A stretch of DNA of 64,000 nucleotides, from positions 1 through 64,000 of the forward strand of contig NZ_BBOJ01000023.1 in NCBI RefSeq assembly GCF_000974445.1, in the 5' to 3' direction. The position numbers and the translations under genes are program-made. Origin of the DNA: Lentzea aerocolonigenes (GTDB taxonomy: Bacteria > Actinomycetota > Actinomycetes > Mycobacteriales > Pseudonocardiaceae). The notes beneath the pieces are model-generated. The model was not told where the DNA came from and ran no database searches. It saw only the letters and a list, made by a program, of their open reading frames with translations. Shown one piece after another: positions 17,617 through 25,759 of this stretch; positions within the stretch are counted from its first letter, which is position 1; each line of letters starts with the position of its first letter.

Positions 17617-17687
17617 TTTCTGAGATTTATCTGAAATCTGGACCAAAGAGCACTGGTTTTCGGATATACAGGCACCAACGCCGGGGT

Positions 17688-17712
17688 CGGTCGTCGCCGC
17701 CGTCGACGACCG
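17688..17712. terminator. Hairpin between convergent genes
   Basis: CGGTCGTCG (17688-17696) and CGACGACCG (17704-17712) form a perfect 9-bp stem with a 7-nt loop in the 111-bp space between the beta-lactamase-like gene and the convergent sugar isomerase gene. It can serve both directions. Confidence 0.55.
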
Positions 17713-17727
17713 GCTTCCCCGCGTTCT

Positions 17728-18534
17728 CTACAGCGCCGGTTCCACAATGGCGTGGTACCTGCGTGAAACCTCCTCGATCACCTCGTCGAAGTCCGCCGCC
17801 CAGATGTCGGCGTTGAAGATCTCCACTTCGACGTCTTTCGAATATCCCGTCGCGGCGACCTGCCTGGTCAACCGGTCGAGGTCGATGTCGCCCTCTCCCG
17901 GATAACCGCGGCCCAGCAACACGTCCGCCGGCACCGGCGTGAGCCAGTCGCACACCTGGTACGACGCGATGCGCGGTCCCGCGCGCACGATCTGCGCGTC
18001 GAGGTCGGGGTCCCACCACACGTGCAGCGCGTCGACGACGACACCGACCGACTCGTGCCGCTCCGCGATGTCCAGCGCCTGCGACAACGTCGAGAGCACG
18101 CCCCGATCGGCACAGAACACGGGGTGCATGGGTTCCAGCGCCAGGGTCACGCCCGCTTCCGCCGCGTGCACCGACAGTTCGGCGATGGCGTCCGCAACGC
18201 GCTGACGTGCGCCGATGAGGTCCTTGTCGCCCGCCACTCCCCCGACGACCACGACGAGGGTGTCGGTGCGCAGCGCGGCGGCCTCGTCGATGGCGCGGCG
18301 GTTGTCGTCGAGCGCGGCACGGTTGTCGACGGCCGTGACGAACCCTCCGCGGCACAGCGACGACACGCGCAGACCGGCGTCCGCGACGAGTTTCGCCGTG
18401 CGGTCGAGACCGTGGTCCGCGACCGGTTCACGCCACAGCCCGATGGACTCGATGCCGTGCCGGACACAGCCCTCCACTGCCTCGACGACCGTTGCCCGTT
18501 TGATCGTGGCCTGGTTCAACGAGAGGCGAGCCAT
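17728..18534 (-). CDS. Sugar phosphate isomerase/epimerase (xylose isomerase-like TIM barrel)
   Basis: The 268-residue protein has the AP_endonuc_2/xylose isomerase-like barrel. Metal-ligand candidates are the Glu of LALEPMHPV, the Asp and His of VVVDALHVWWDPD, the Gln of IASYQVCDWL and the Glu of DVEVEIFNADIW. The ATG start lies 19 bp inside the end of the DUF993 gene, which implies translational coupling. It is the last gene of a three-gene catabolic unit under a divergent LacI regulator. The substrate is unknown; isomerisation, epimerisation or elimination on a (keto)sugar is the reasonable guess. Confidence 0.82.
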   Translation of the reverse strand: MARLSLNQATIKRATVVEAVEGCVRHGIESIGLWREPVADHGLDRTAKLVADAGLRVSSLCRGGFVTAVDNRAALDDNRRAIDEAAALRTDTLVVVVGGVAGDKDLIGARQRVADAIAELSVHAAEAGVTLALEPMHPVFCADRGVLSTLSQALDIAERHESVGVVVDALHVWWDPDLDAQIVRAGPRIASYQVCDWLTPVPADVLLGRGYPGEGDIDLDRLTRQVAATGYSKDVEVEIFNADIWAADFDEVIEEVSRRYHAIVEPAL

Positions 18535-19535
18535 TGCCGCCACCGCCGTTCCGCGAACTCCGGTTCGATCACGCCGGCGATCTCCGCCAGTCGTTTCGCC
18601 TCGGCCAGGTGCTCGACGCTGCGAGCGGATTCCAGACCGTCGAGCAACGCGAACCGTTCCTGATGTCCCGCGAGCCACGCCAGGAACACCACACCGGTCT
18701 TGTAGTAATAGGTCGGCGCGCTGAACAGGTGCCGCGACAACGGAACCGTCGGCGCCATGATCCGGTGGAACTCCGCGGTGTCGCCCTCGGCGAGTTTCCC
18801 CAGGGCAATCGCTGCCACCGGCGCGATCGGGTCGAAGATCCCGAGCAAAGCGTGGCTGTAACCCTCGTCGTCGCCCGCGATCAGGTCCGGGTAGTTGAAG
18901 TCGTCGCCGGTGTAGCACTTCACGCCGGTGGGCAACGCGCGCCGCAGCCCGATCTCGTGGTCCGCGTCGAGCAGCGAGACCTTCACGCCGTCGACCTTGT
19001 CCGGCCGCGACGCGATGATCTCCAGGAAGTTCCGCGTGGCCTGCGGGATCTCCGCGGCACCCCAGTAGCCCTCCAGCGCCGGGTCGAACGCGGTGCCGAG
19101 CCAGTGCAGGATCACCGGTTCGCTGACGCGGTCGAGCAGGGTGCCGTAGACCTTCTCGTAGTCCTCCGGCCCGCGCGCCGCGGCCGCGAGCTGACGTGAG
19201 CACATCAGCACGGGCTGTGCGCCCGCCTCCTGCGCGACGTCGAGCTGCTCCAGGTACGCCTGCAGCACGTCGTCCAGGCCGGCCTCACCCGTGAGGTGGT
19301 CGGTGGCGACGCCCGCGCAGATCCGCCCGGTCTTCTCGGCGGCGCTGCGGCGGATCAGCTCGGCCGCGGCCGGCCAGTCCAGGCCCATGCCGCGCTGCGC
19401 GGTGTCCATCGCCTCCGCGACACCGAGGCCGTGCGACCACAGGTGGTGCCGGAACGCCAAAGTCGCGTCCCAGTCCACCGTGCGTTCGTCCTTCGCCACG
19501 ACGTGTGCCGCCGCGAACACGATGCGACTAGACAT
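18516..19535 (-). CDS. DUF993 family protein (dihydrodipicolinate synthase-like barrel)
   Basis: The 339-residue protein matches the DUF993 family, relatives of DapA/N-acetylneuraminate lyase-type class I aldolases. Recognisable segments are PVILHWLGTAFDPALEGYWG, DKVDGVKVSLLDADHE (the Lys of GVKVS is the likely Schiff-base residue) and GVKCYTGDDFNYPDLIAGDD. Family members have no assigned reaction that I know of. Its place between an oxidoreductase and an isomerase argues for retro-aldol or dehydration of an oxidised sugar. It overlaps the upstream gene by 8 bp. Confidence 0.82.
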   Translation of the reverse strand: MSSRIVFAAAHVVAKDERTVDWDATLAFRHHLWSHGLGVAEAMDTAQRGMGLDWPAAAELIRRSAAEKTGRICAGVATDHLTGEAGLDDVLQAYLEQLDVAQEAGAQPVLMCSRQLAAAARGPEDYEKVYGTLLDRVSEPVILHWLGTAFDPALEGYWGAAEIPQATRNFLEIIASRPDKVDGVKVSLLDADHEIGLRRALPTGVKCYTGDDFNYPDLIAGDDEGYSHALLGIFDPIAPVAAIALGKLAEGDTAEFHRIMAPTVPLSRHLFSAPTYYYKTGVVFLAWLAGHQERFALLDGLESARSVEHLAEAKRLAEIAGVIEPEFAERRWRQWLASR

Positions 19536-20670
19536 CGGCGATCTCCACCCGGCGACCCTCCGAAGAGGACTGCAGACCCGCGGCGGCCAGCGCGACGCCC
19601 CGTGCGCCCGCGCGGAAGTCGTGCGGGAACGGCGCGCCCTGGTAGACGTGCCGCAGGAACTCCGCCCACTGCACCTTGAAGCCGTTGTCGAAGTCCTCGT
19701 TGTCTGGCACCTGCTGCCACTGGTCGCGGAACGGGTGCGTGACCGGGAGGTCCGGGTTCCAGACGGGCTTCGGCGTGACGGCGCGCGGCTGCACGAAGCA
19801 CTCCCGCAGCCCCGCGACCGCGCTGCCCTCGGTGCCGTCCACTTGGAACTCGACGAGCTCGTCGCGGCGCACCCGCACGCACCAGGACGAGTTGATCTGG
19901 GCGATGACGCCGTTCTCGATCTCGAAGATCCCGTACGCGGCGTCGTCCGCGGTGGCCTCGTACGCGTTGTCCTGCTCGTCCCAGCGCGTGGGGATGTGCG
20001 TGACGGCCTTCGCCGTGACCGCCTCGACGCGGCCGAAGAGGTCGTGGAGCAGGTAGCTCCAGTGGCAGAACATGTCCGAGACGATGCCGCCGCCGTCCTG
20101 CGCCCGGTAGTTCCAGCTCGGGCGCTGCGCGGGCTGCCAGTCGCCCTCGAAGACCCAGTAGCCGAACTCGCCGCGCACGCTCAGGATCCGGCCGAAGAAG
20201 CCGCCGTCGATCAGCCGCTTGAGCTTGCGGATGCCCGGCAGGTAGAGCTTGTCCGCGACCACGCCGTGCCGCAGGCCCTTCTCGTCGGCCACGCGCGCGA
20301 GCTGCAACGCCTGCTCGACGGTCTCGCTGACCGGCTTCTCCGTGTAGACGTGCTTGCCTGCCTCCAGCGCCTTGGTGATCGACTCGACGTGCTTCGAGGT
20401 GACCTGCGAGTCGAAGTAGATCTCCACCGAGGGGTCCGCCAGCGCCGCGTCGAGGTCCGTGGTCCAGCGCGCGAGGTCGTGCCGTTCCGCGATCTCCTTG
20501 AGCTTGTCCGCGTTGCGCCCGACGAGCACCGGTTCCACCTTCAGCACGGTCCCGTCCCGCAGCCGCACGCCCTCGTCGCGCAACGGCAGCAGGGAGCGGA
20601 CCAGGTGCTGGCGGTATCCCATCCGCCCCGTGACGCCGTTGACCGCCACTCCGATGGTCCGAACCGCCAT
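19528..20670 (-). CDS. Gfo/Idh/MocA-family oxidoreductase
   Basis: The 380-residue enzyme has an N-terminal Rossmann fold (GVAVNGVTGRMGYRQH) and the family signature EKPVSE near residue 97, where the Lys is catalytic. The C-terminal domain has DGGGIVSDMFCHWSYLLHDL supplying the His. Such enzymes oxidise a sugar or inositol hydroxyl with NAD(P). I prefer the ATG at 20670 over a GTG one codon upstream because of the GGGAGG spacing. It leads the operon with DUF993 and the isomerase. Confidence 0.85.
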   Translation of the reverse strand: MAVRTIGVAVNGVTGRMGYRQHLVRSLLPLRDEGVRLRDGTVLKVEPVLVGRNADKLKEIAERHDLARWTTDLDAALADPSVEIYFDSQVTSKHVESITKALEAGKHVYTEKPVSETVEQALQLARVADEKGLRHGVVADKLYLPGIRKLKRLIDGGFFGRILSVRGEFGYWVFEGDWQPAQRPSWNYRAQDGGGIVSDMFCHWSYLLHDLFGRVEAVTAKAVTHIPTRWDEQDNAYEATADDAAYGIFEIENGVIAQINSSWCVRVRRDELVEFQVDGTEGSAVAGLRECFVQPRAVTPKPVWNPDLPVTHPFRDQWQQVPDNEDFDNGFKVQWAEFLRHVYQGAPFPHDFRAGARGVALAAAGLQSSSEGRRVEIADV

Positions 20671-20693
20671 CACACCTCCCTGGTAGCAGCGCT

Positions 20694-20707
20694 GGAAAGC
20701 GCTTTCC
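20694..20707. promoter_or_regulatory. LacI-type operator GGAAAGCGCTTTCC
   Basis: This is a perfect 14-bp palindrome with the CG centre and AAAGCGCTTT core of LacI/GalR-family operators. It sits 24 bp before the oxidoreductase start. A second perfect palindrome, TTGACGGCCGTCAA (20728-20741), lies closer to the lacI gene and includes a TTGAC that could be a -35 element. Both occupy the divergent space. Confidence 0.8.
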
Positions 20708-20792
20708 CGCCACGCTAATCGCGGTACTTGACGGCCGTCAACCTCCGCGCGAGTTAGTCTCAGCGCTCACATGCACGTTGACGGAGGTGGTC

Positions 20793-21809
20793 GTGTCCGC
20801 CCGACAGGTGACACTTGCCGAGGTGGCCAAGCAGGCAGGTGTGTCGCTGGCGACCGCCTCGCGCGTGCTCAACGGCAGCACGCGGCAGGTGAGCGAGGAG
20901 CTGAGCGAGCGCGTCCTGCGCACCGCCGAGGAGCTCGGCTACGTGCCGAACGCCTCCGCGCAGGCGCTGGCCCGCAACTCCAGCTCGCTCGTCGGACTGG
21001 TCGTCCACGACATCACCGACCCGTACTTCTCGTGCATCGCCGCGGGCGTGACGCGGGTGGCCGAGGAGGCCGGGCTCGTCGTCGTGCTGGGCACGACCGG
21101 CCGCAGGCCTGAGCGCGAGGTGGAGCTGCTCTCCACTCTCCGTGCGCATCGGGCCCGTGCGGTCGTGCTGGCCGGTTCACGGACCACGGACCGTGCGGCA
21201 CAGTCGCGGCTGGCAGCGGAGATCGACGCGTTCACCGAGCAGGGCGGACGTGTCGCGTGCGTGTCGCAGGCGAAGCTCGGCACCGACACGGTCGTTCCCG
21301 GCAACCGCGCGGGAGGCCGGGCGCTGGCGCGGGAGCTCGCCGCGCTCGGGCACAAGAAGTTCGCCGTGCTGGGTGGTCCCGCCGACCTGGTCGTGGCACG
21401 GGACCGGCTCGCAGGGTTCAAGGCCGGGCTCGCCGACGCCGGCGTCGCGCCGCCACTGGTGATCAACGGCGCGTTCACGCGGGACGGCGGGTACGAGGCC
21501 GCGCTGGAGCTGCTGGCGTCGAAATCGCGCGCCACCTGCGTGTTCGCCGTGACCGACGTGATGGCGATGGGCGCGATGGCCGCGCTGCGCGAACGCGGCG
21601 TACGGGTGCCGGAGGACATGTCGATCGCCGGGTTCGACGACATCCCGACCCTGCGCGACACGGTTCCGGCGCTGTCGACCGTGCGGCTGCCGCTGGAGGA
21701 GATGGGCGAGATCGCCGCAGGTCTGGTGCTGGACGCGGGTGGTGACGAGGCCCGCACCGTCCGCGTGGCGGGCGAGGTGGTGCTGAGGGCGTCGACCGGT
21801 CACAATTAA
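20793..21809 (+). CDS. LacI-family transcriptional regulator
   Basis: The 338-residue protein has the LacI helix-turn-helix at the N-terminus (VTLAEVAKQAGVSLATASRV) with hinge LGYVPNASAQALA. A periplasmic-binding-protein-like sensor follows, with SLVGLVVHDITDPYFSCIA and MSIAGFDDIPTLRDTVPALS. I chose the GTG with GGAGG five bases upstream. It is divergent from the oxidoreductase-DUF993-isomerase operon and should repress it until a sugar-derived ligand binds. Confidence 0.9.
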   Translation: MSARQVTLAEVAKQAGVSLATASRVLNGSTRQVSEELSERVLRTAEELGYVPNASAQALARNSSSLVGLVVHDITDPYFSCIAAGVTRVAEEAGLVVVLGTTGRRPEREVELLSTLRAHRARAVVLAGSRTTDRAAQSRLAAEIDAFTEQGGRVACVSQAKLGTDTVVPGNRAGGRALARELAALGHKKFAVLGGPADLVVARDRLAGFKAGLADAGVAPPLVINGAFTRDGGYEAALELLASKSRATCVFAVTDVMAMGAMAALRERGVRVPEDMSIAGFDDIPTLRDTVPALSTVRLPLEEMGEIAAGLVLDAGGDEARTVRVAGEVVLRASTGHN

Positions 21810-21942
21810 TCTGGCCAACAATTAGCACCGTCTGGCTGTTCACGTACTTAGTCATGAGGAGTTGAGCCGTCCCCATGGGGTCTGGCCCAGGCTGGCATAC
21901 CAATCCGGTCCCTAGCTGCCACGTTCTTCGGGGAGCGCGCAG
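21810..21942 (+). other. Leader region upstream of the CNNM transporter genes, possible structured RNA
   Basis: The 133-bp leader contains short complementary stretches (CCCCATGGGG, and CTGGCCCAGGCTGGC with self-complementary blocks) and GAGGAGTTGAGCC, which faintly resembles parts of actinobacterial metal-sensing leaders. I could not match it to the M-box or the yybP-ykoY consensus. It is recorded as an unexplained leader only. Confidence 0.25.
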
Positions 21943-23253
21943 GTGACCGGAATCCTTCTGAGCGTGCTCGGTCTGCTCGCCGTCGTGGCGCTGACGGCCG
22001 GCACCTTCATCGCGGTGGCGGCGGAGTTCTCGCTGACCGCGCTGGAACGCAGCACCGTCGAACGCCACGTCGCCGAGGTCGGTGACGCGAAGGCGCGGAC
22101 CATCGACCGGGCGCACCGGACGTTGTCGTTCCAGCTCTCCGGCGCCCAGCTCGCCATCACGCTGACCACGCTGATCACCGGTTACATCGCGGAACCGGCG
22201 ATCGCGTCGCTGATCGAGCCGGGGCTGACCGCGGCCGGCGTGCCGCACGCCTTCGCGGTCGGCCTGTCGCTGGCGCTGGCGCTGGCGATCGCCACGGCGT
22301 TGTCGATGGTGTTCGGCGAGCTCGTGCCCAAGAACCTGGCGATCGCGAAGCCGCTGGAGACCGCGCGGGGCGTGGTGAGCTTCCAGGCGGCGTTCTCCAC
22401 GGTCTTCCGCTGGTTGATCAACTGGATGAACAACTCGGCGAACTGGCTGGTCCGGCGCTTCGGGGTCGAACCGGTCGAGGAGCTCGCGTCCGCGCGGTCG
22501 CCGGAAGAGCTCGGCGCGCTGGTCCGCACCTCGGCCGAGCACGGCACGCTGGACCAGGGCACCGCGGTGCTGCTGGACCGGTCGCTGCGCTTCGGCGACC
22601 GGACGGCGGGCGAGCTGATGACCCCGCGCGTGCGGGTGGAGGCGCTGCGGGCCGACGCGACCGTCGCGGACCTCGTGCTGAAGGCGCGGGAGACCGGGTT
22701 CTCGCGGTTCCCGGTGCACGACGGGTCGCTGGACGACGTGCGCGGGATGGTGCACGTGAAGCAGGCGTTCGCGGTGCCTTCCGCGTTGCGCGGGTCGACG
22801 CCGCTGTCGGCCGTGACGCGCCCGGTGCACTCGGTGCCGGAGACGCTGGAGGGCGACGCGCTGCTGGACCGGCTGCGGGCCTCCGGGTTGCAGGCGGCGC
22901 TGGTCGTCGACGAGTACGGCGGCACGGCGGGGCTCGTGACGCTGGAGGACGTCGTCGAGGAGATCGTCGGCGACGTGCGCGACGAGCACGACCGCGGTGA
23001 GACGCCGCCGGTGCGGTCGCTGGGCAAGGACAGCTGGCTCGTGTCGGGTCTCCTGCGCGACGACGAGGTGGCCGAGGCGACCGGGTTCCACATGCCCGAG
23101 GGCGACTACGAGACGTTGGCGGGGCTGGTGCTGGCACGGCTGGGGCGGATTCCCGACGTCGGTGACGAGATCCGGGTCGACGGGTGGCGGGTGACCGTCA
23201 TGCGGATGGACCGGCACCGCGTGGCCGAGCTGCGGGTGGTGGCGTCGTCGTGA
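21943..23253 (+). CDS. CNNM/HlyC-type membrane protein with CBS pair (first of two)
   Basis: The 436-residue protein has an N-terminal DUF21 (CNNM) membrane domain with three to four helices and the signatures AEFSLTALERS and FGELVPKNLAIAK. A CBS pair follows at about residues 215-345 (FSRFPVHDGSLDDVRGMVHV; ALVVDEYGGTAGLVTLEDVVEEIVGD, here cited in part). A CorC-type C-terminal domain ends the protein. The family moves or regulates Mg2+/Co2+ and is often labelled hemolysin. The GTG start follows GGGGAG. Confidence 0.88.
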   Translation: MTGILLSVLGLLAVVALTAGTFIAVAAEFSLTALERSTVERHVAEVGDAKARTIDRAHRTLSFQLSGAQLAITLTTLITGYIAEPAIASLIEPGLTAAGVPHAFAVGLSLALALAIATALSMVFGELVPKNLAIAKPLETARGVVSFQAAFSTVFRWLINWMNNSANWLVRRFGVEPVEELASARSPEELGALVRTSAEHGTLDQGTAVLLDRSLRFGDRTAGELMTPRVRVEALRADATVADLVLKARETGFSRFPVHDGSLDDVRGMVHVKQAFAVPSALRGSTPLSAVTRPVHSVPETLEGDALLDRLRASGLQAALVVDEYGGTAGLVTLEDVVEEIVGDVRDEHDRGETPPVRSLGKDSWLVSGLLRDDEVAEATGFHMPEGDYETLAGLVLARLGRIPDVGDEIRVDGWRVTVMRMDRHRVAELRVVASS

Positions 23254-24275
23254 ACTTCCTCGTCGTCGTGTTGTTGCTGGCGGGCAACGCCTTCTTCGTC
23301 GGTGCCGAGTTCGCGGTGATCACCGCGCGCCGGGACCGGCTGGAGGCGTTGGCGGACAAGGGTTCCTCGCGGGCCCGGACCGCGATCAAGGCGTCGCAGC
23401 AGCTGCCGTTGCTGATCGCGGGCGCACAGCTGGGCATCACGTTGTGCTCGTTGGGGCTGGGTGCGATCGCCGAACCCGCGCTGGCTTCTGTGCTGGAGGG
23501 GCCCCTCGGCGCCGTTGGGCTGCCGTTGGCCGTGGTGCACGGTGTGGCGTTCGCGGTGGCGTTGGTCATCGTCGTCGCGTTGCACACGATCCTCGGCGAG
23601 ATGGTGCCGAAGAACCTCGCCATCGCCGGTCCGGAACGGGCCGCGGTGTGGCTGGTGCCGGTGCACTACGGGTTCTCGCGGATGATCTCGCCGGTGCTGG
23701 CGCTGTTCACCGCCGCGGGCCGGTGGATCCTGCGCCGGTTCGGGGTGGAGCCAGTGGAGGAGCTGGAGTCGGCCTACACCCCGGACGAGCTGGCGCTGCT
23801 GATCGGCCAGTCGCGTTCGGAGGGGCTGCTGGAGGACTCCGAGCACCGGCGGCTCAGGCAGACGTTGTCGTCCGCCGAACGCACGGTGGCGGACGTGCTC
23901 GTGCCGCTGGACCGGCTGACGACGGTGTCCGCGTCGCCGACCGTGGGCGAGATCGAGGCGGCCGTCGCGGCGACCGGGTTCTCGCGCTTCCCGGTGCTGT
24001 CCGACGCTGGCCTGGTCGGGTATCTGCACGTCAAGGACGTGCTGGACCTGGAGGGCGCGTCGACGCCGGTGCCGAGGGCGCGGGTGCGCGGGTTGCCGGA
24101 GGTGCCCGCGGACGCCCGGCTCGACGAGGCGCTGGCGGCGTTGCGCCGGGCCCAGTCGCACCTGGCGCGCGCGGTCTCGGCCGACGGTGCCGTGCTGGGC
24201 GTGGTGGCGTTGGAGGACCTGCTGGAGGAGTACGTGGGCACCGTGCGAGACGGCACCCACGTCCGCTGGGTGTAG
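23250..24275 (+). CDS. CNNM/HlyC-type membrane protein with CBS pair (second of two)
   Basis: The 341-residue partner has the same architecture as the gene before it: DUF21 domain with GAEFAVITARRDRLEALADK and LGEMVPKNLAIAG, then a shorter CBS pair (GFSRFPVLSDAGLVGYLHVK; VLGVVALEDLLEEYVG). It lacks the long CorC tail. Its GTG overlaps the stop of the first gene. Tandem pairs of this kind are common in actinobacteria and suggest a hetero-oligomeric transporter. Confidence 0.88.
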   Translation: MNFLVVVLLLAGNAFFVGAEFAVITARRDRLEALADKGSSRARTAIKASQQLPLLIAGAQLGITLCSLGLGAIAEPALASVLEGPLGAVGLPLAVVHGVAFAVALVIVVALHTILGEMVPKNLAIAGPERAAVWLVPVHYGFSRMISPVLALFTAAGRWILRRFGVEPVEELESAYTPDELALLIGQSRSEGLLEDSEHRRLRQTLSSAERTVADVLVPLDRLTTVSASPTVGEIEAAVAATGFSRFPVLSDAGLVGYLHVKDVLDLEGASTPVPRARVRGLPEVPADARLDEALAALRRAQSHLARAVSADGAVLGVVALEDLLEEYVGTVRDGTHVRWV

Positions 24276-24301
24276 CCGGTGTGTGTGCCTGAGGCCCTGT
24301 C

Positions 24302-24328
24302 GACGGTCGGAGCGCGGCGCTGACCGTC
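24302..24328 (+). terminator. Possible weak hairpin terminator
   Basis: GACGGTC (24302-24308) and GACCGTC (24322-24328) pair over 7 bp around a GC-rich 13-nt loop, between the second CNNM gene and the convergent dehydrogenase. Confidence 0.35.
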
Positions 24329-24985
24329 TCAGGAGGACAGTGAGGCCTTCACGGCGCGGGTGCGCTCGTCGGCGAGCACCTCTTCGTCACCGTTCTCGAT
24401 CGCTTGCAGCACCTGGGAAACGACGTCCTCTGGCGAGATCTTGGGTCCAGTCTGGGCGGCCGCCATGTCCGTGTCGATGAAGCCGGCGTGCACGGCGATG
24501 ACGTTGGTTCCCTGCTCCCGCAACGCTTCCCTGGTCGACTTGGTCAACGACCAGGCCGCCGCCTTGGACGCCGCGTAGCCGCGCCAGGCCGGTCGTCCGA
24601 GGAACGACAGGATGCTCAGCACGTTGACGAGCGTGCCGCCGCCGTTGGCCTTCAGCACGGGTGCGAACGCGTCCGTCGTGCGGACGATCCCGAAGAAGTT
24701 GACCTCGAACTCCGCCTTGATGCTGTCGACGCCCTCGCCGGGGATGAGCACACCGGCGTTGTTGACCACGATCGAGACGTCGCCGAGCTCCTTGGCCGCG
24801 GCCGCGACGGACGCGTCGTCGGTCACGTCCAGCTGGACCGGGATGACGCCCTCGTCCACCACGGACGCCGGGTTGCGCGCACCGGCGTAGACCTTCGCGC
24901 CGCGCCTCGCGAACTCCAGCGCGAACGCCCGTCCGAGCCCGCGGTTGGCTCCCGTCACCAGCACCGCCGCACCGTTGAAGCTCAT
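24329..24985 (-). CDS. Short-chain dehydrogenase/reductase
   Basis: The 218-residue SDR carries TGANRGLG near residue 11, VVNNAGV, the catalytic Ser in LSILSFLG and YAASK. It is divergent from a HxlR-type regulator with twin inverted repeats between them, so it is the likely regulated target. The substrate is unknown; genes of this kind are often induced by quinones, aldehydes or other electrophiles. Confidence 0.88.
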   Translation of the reverse strand: MSFNGAAVLVTGANRGLGRAFALEFARRGAKVYAGARNPASVVDEGVIPVQLDVTDDASVAAAAKELGDVSIVVNNAGVLIPGEGVDSIKAEFEVNFFGIVRTTDAFAPVLKANGGGTLVNVLSILSFLGRPAWRGYAASKAAAWSLTKSTREALREQGTNVIAVHAGFIDTDMAAAQTGPKISPEDVVSQVLQAIENGDEEVLADERTRAVKASLSS

Positions 24986-24999
24986 CGCTACCTCCTAGG

Positions 25000-25045
25000 T
25001 TGGATTTCCCAACCCACGTTAGCGAGGTAAGTTGGATTTGCCAAC
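25000..25045. promoter_or_regulatory. Twin inverted-repeat operators GTTGG-N5-CCAAC
   Basis: GTTGGATTTCCCAAC (about 25000-25014) and GTTGGATTTGCCAAC (25031-25045) are almost identical 15-bp inverted repeats. They are spaced 31 bp, three helical turns, and lie between the divergent SDR and HxlR-type genes. They are the evident binding sites of the regulator, placed on the same face of the DNA. Confidence 0.8.
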
Positions 25046-25065
25046 TCACTGCTAGGATTGGTCAC

Positions 25066-25494
25066 ATGGCACCTCGAACCTGCTCCGTGGCGAACGCGCT
25101 GGAGGTCGTGGGCGAGCGCTGGTCGCTGCTGGCGTTGCGCGAGGTCTTCTTCGGCAACACGCGCTTCGACCAGATCGCGGCGAACACCGGCGCGTCCCGC
25201 GACGTCCTCGCCGCGCGGCTGAAGAAGCTGGTCGCGGCAGGCGTGCTGGAGAAGCACCAGTACTCCGACCACCCGCCGCGGCACGAGTACCACCTGACGG
25301 ACGCGGGCCGTGCGCTGCACCACGTGCTGTTGATGCTCAAGGAGTGGGGCGACGCCTACGTGACGGAGGGGCCCCTCCCGCTCGTATACGAGCACTCGTG
25401 CGGACACGTGCTGGAGCCACGCGTGGTGTGCGCCGCGTGCGGCGAGGAGGCGACGATCGAGTCGCTGAGCCGCGCACCTCAACCCACCCACTAG
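25066..25494 (+). CDS. HxlR-family transcriptional regulator
   Basis: The 142-residue winged-helix protein has the HxlR signature CSVANALEVVGERWSLLALR at the start, then NTGASRDVLAARLKKLVAAG (recognition helix) and DHPPRHEYHLTDAGRAL (wing). The C-terminal extension has four cysteines (HSCGHVLEPRVVCAACGEEA), which look like a zinc knuckle and could sense metals or oxidants. It probably controls itself and the divergent SDR. Confidence 0.88.
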   Translation: MAPRTCSVANALEVVGERWSLLALREVFFGNTRFDQIAANTGASRDVLAARLKKLVAAGVLEKHQYSDHPPRHEYHLTDAGRALHHVLLMLKEWGDAYVTEGPLPLVYEHSCGHVLEPRVVCAACGEEATIESLSRAPQPTH

Positions 25495-25504
25495 GTTGTG
25501 CACC

Positions 25505-25750
25505 ATGAGTGAGGACGACGAGGACGAGTTCGCCGAGGACGACGACTTCGAGGACGAGGAAGACCCGGACGACCTCTTCGCCGTCACGCCCGAGCCGCGC
25601 ACGGTCTGCCACCTGTGCGGGGGCGCGAGCTACATCGCGGCGCCGACGCTCGCGATCATCAGCGGTGCGGCGCGGACCGTCGACAACGGGCGGGAGTGCC
25701 CGCACTGCAACGGCGCGCGGACGTTCACCGGGCTGGTGCCGCCGCTCTAG
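25505..25750 (+). CDS. Small acidic protein with a zinc-ribbon-like CxxC pair
   Basis: The 81-residue protein has a strongly acidic N-terminal half (runs of D and E over residues 1-27) and then CHLCGG and CPHCNG, two CxxC knuckles 26 residues apart that could bind one zinc. It has no recognised family. The start ATG is 7 bp after the HxlR gene stop region and has only a weak ribosome site. Confidence 0.6.
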   Translation: MSEDDEDEFAEDDDFEDEEDPDDLFAVTPEPRTVCHLCGGASYIAAPTLAIISGAARTVDNGRECPHCNGARTFTGLVPPL

Positions 25751-25759
25751 CGCCTGTGG

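Noticed and set aside
21810-21942. M-box or yybP-ykoY riboswitch
   Set aside because: The conserved core sequences could not be aligned convincingly; kept only as an unassigned leader.
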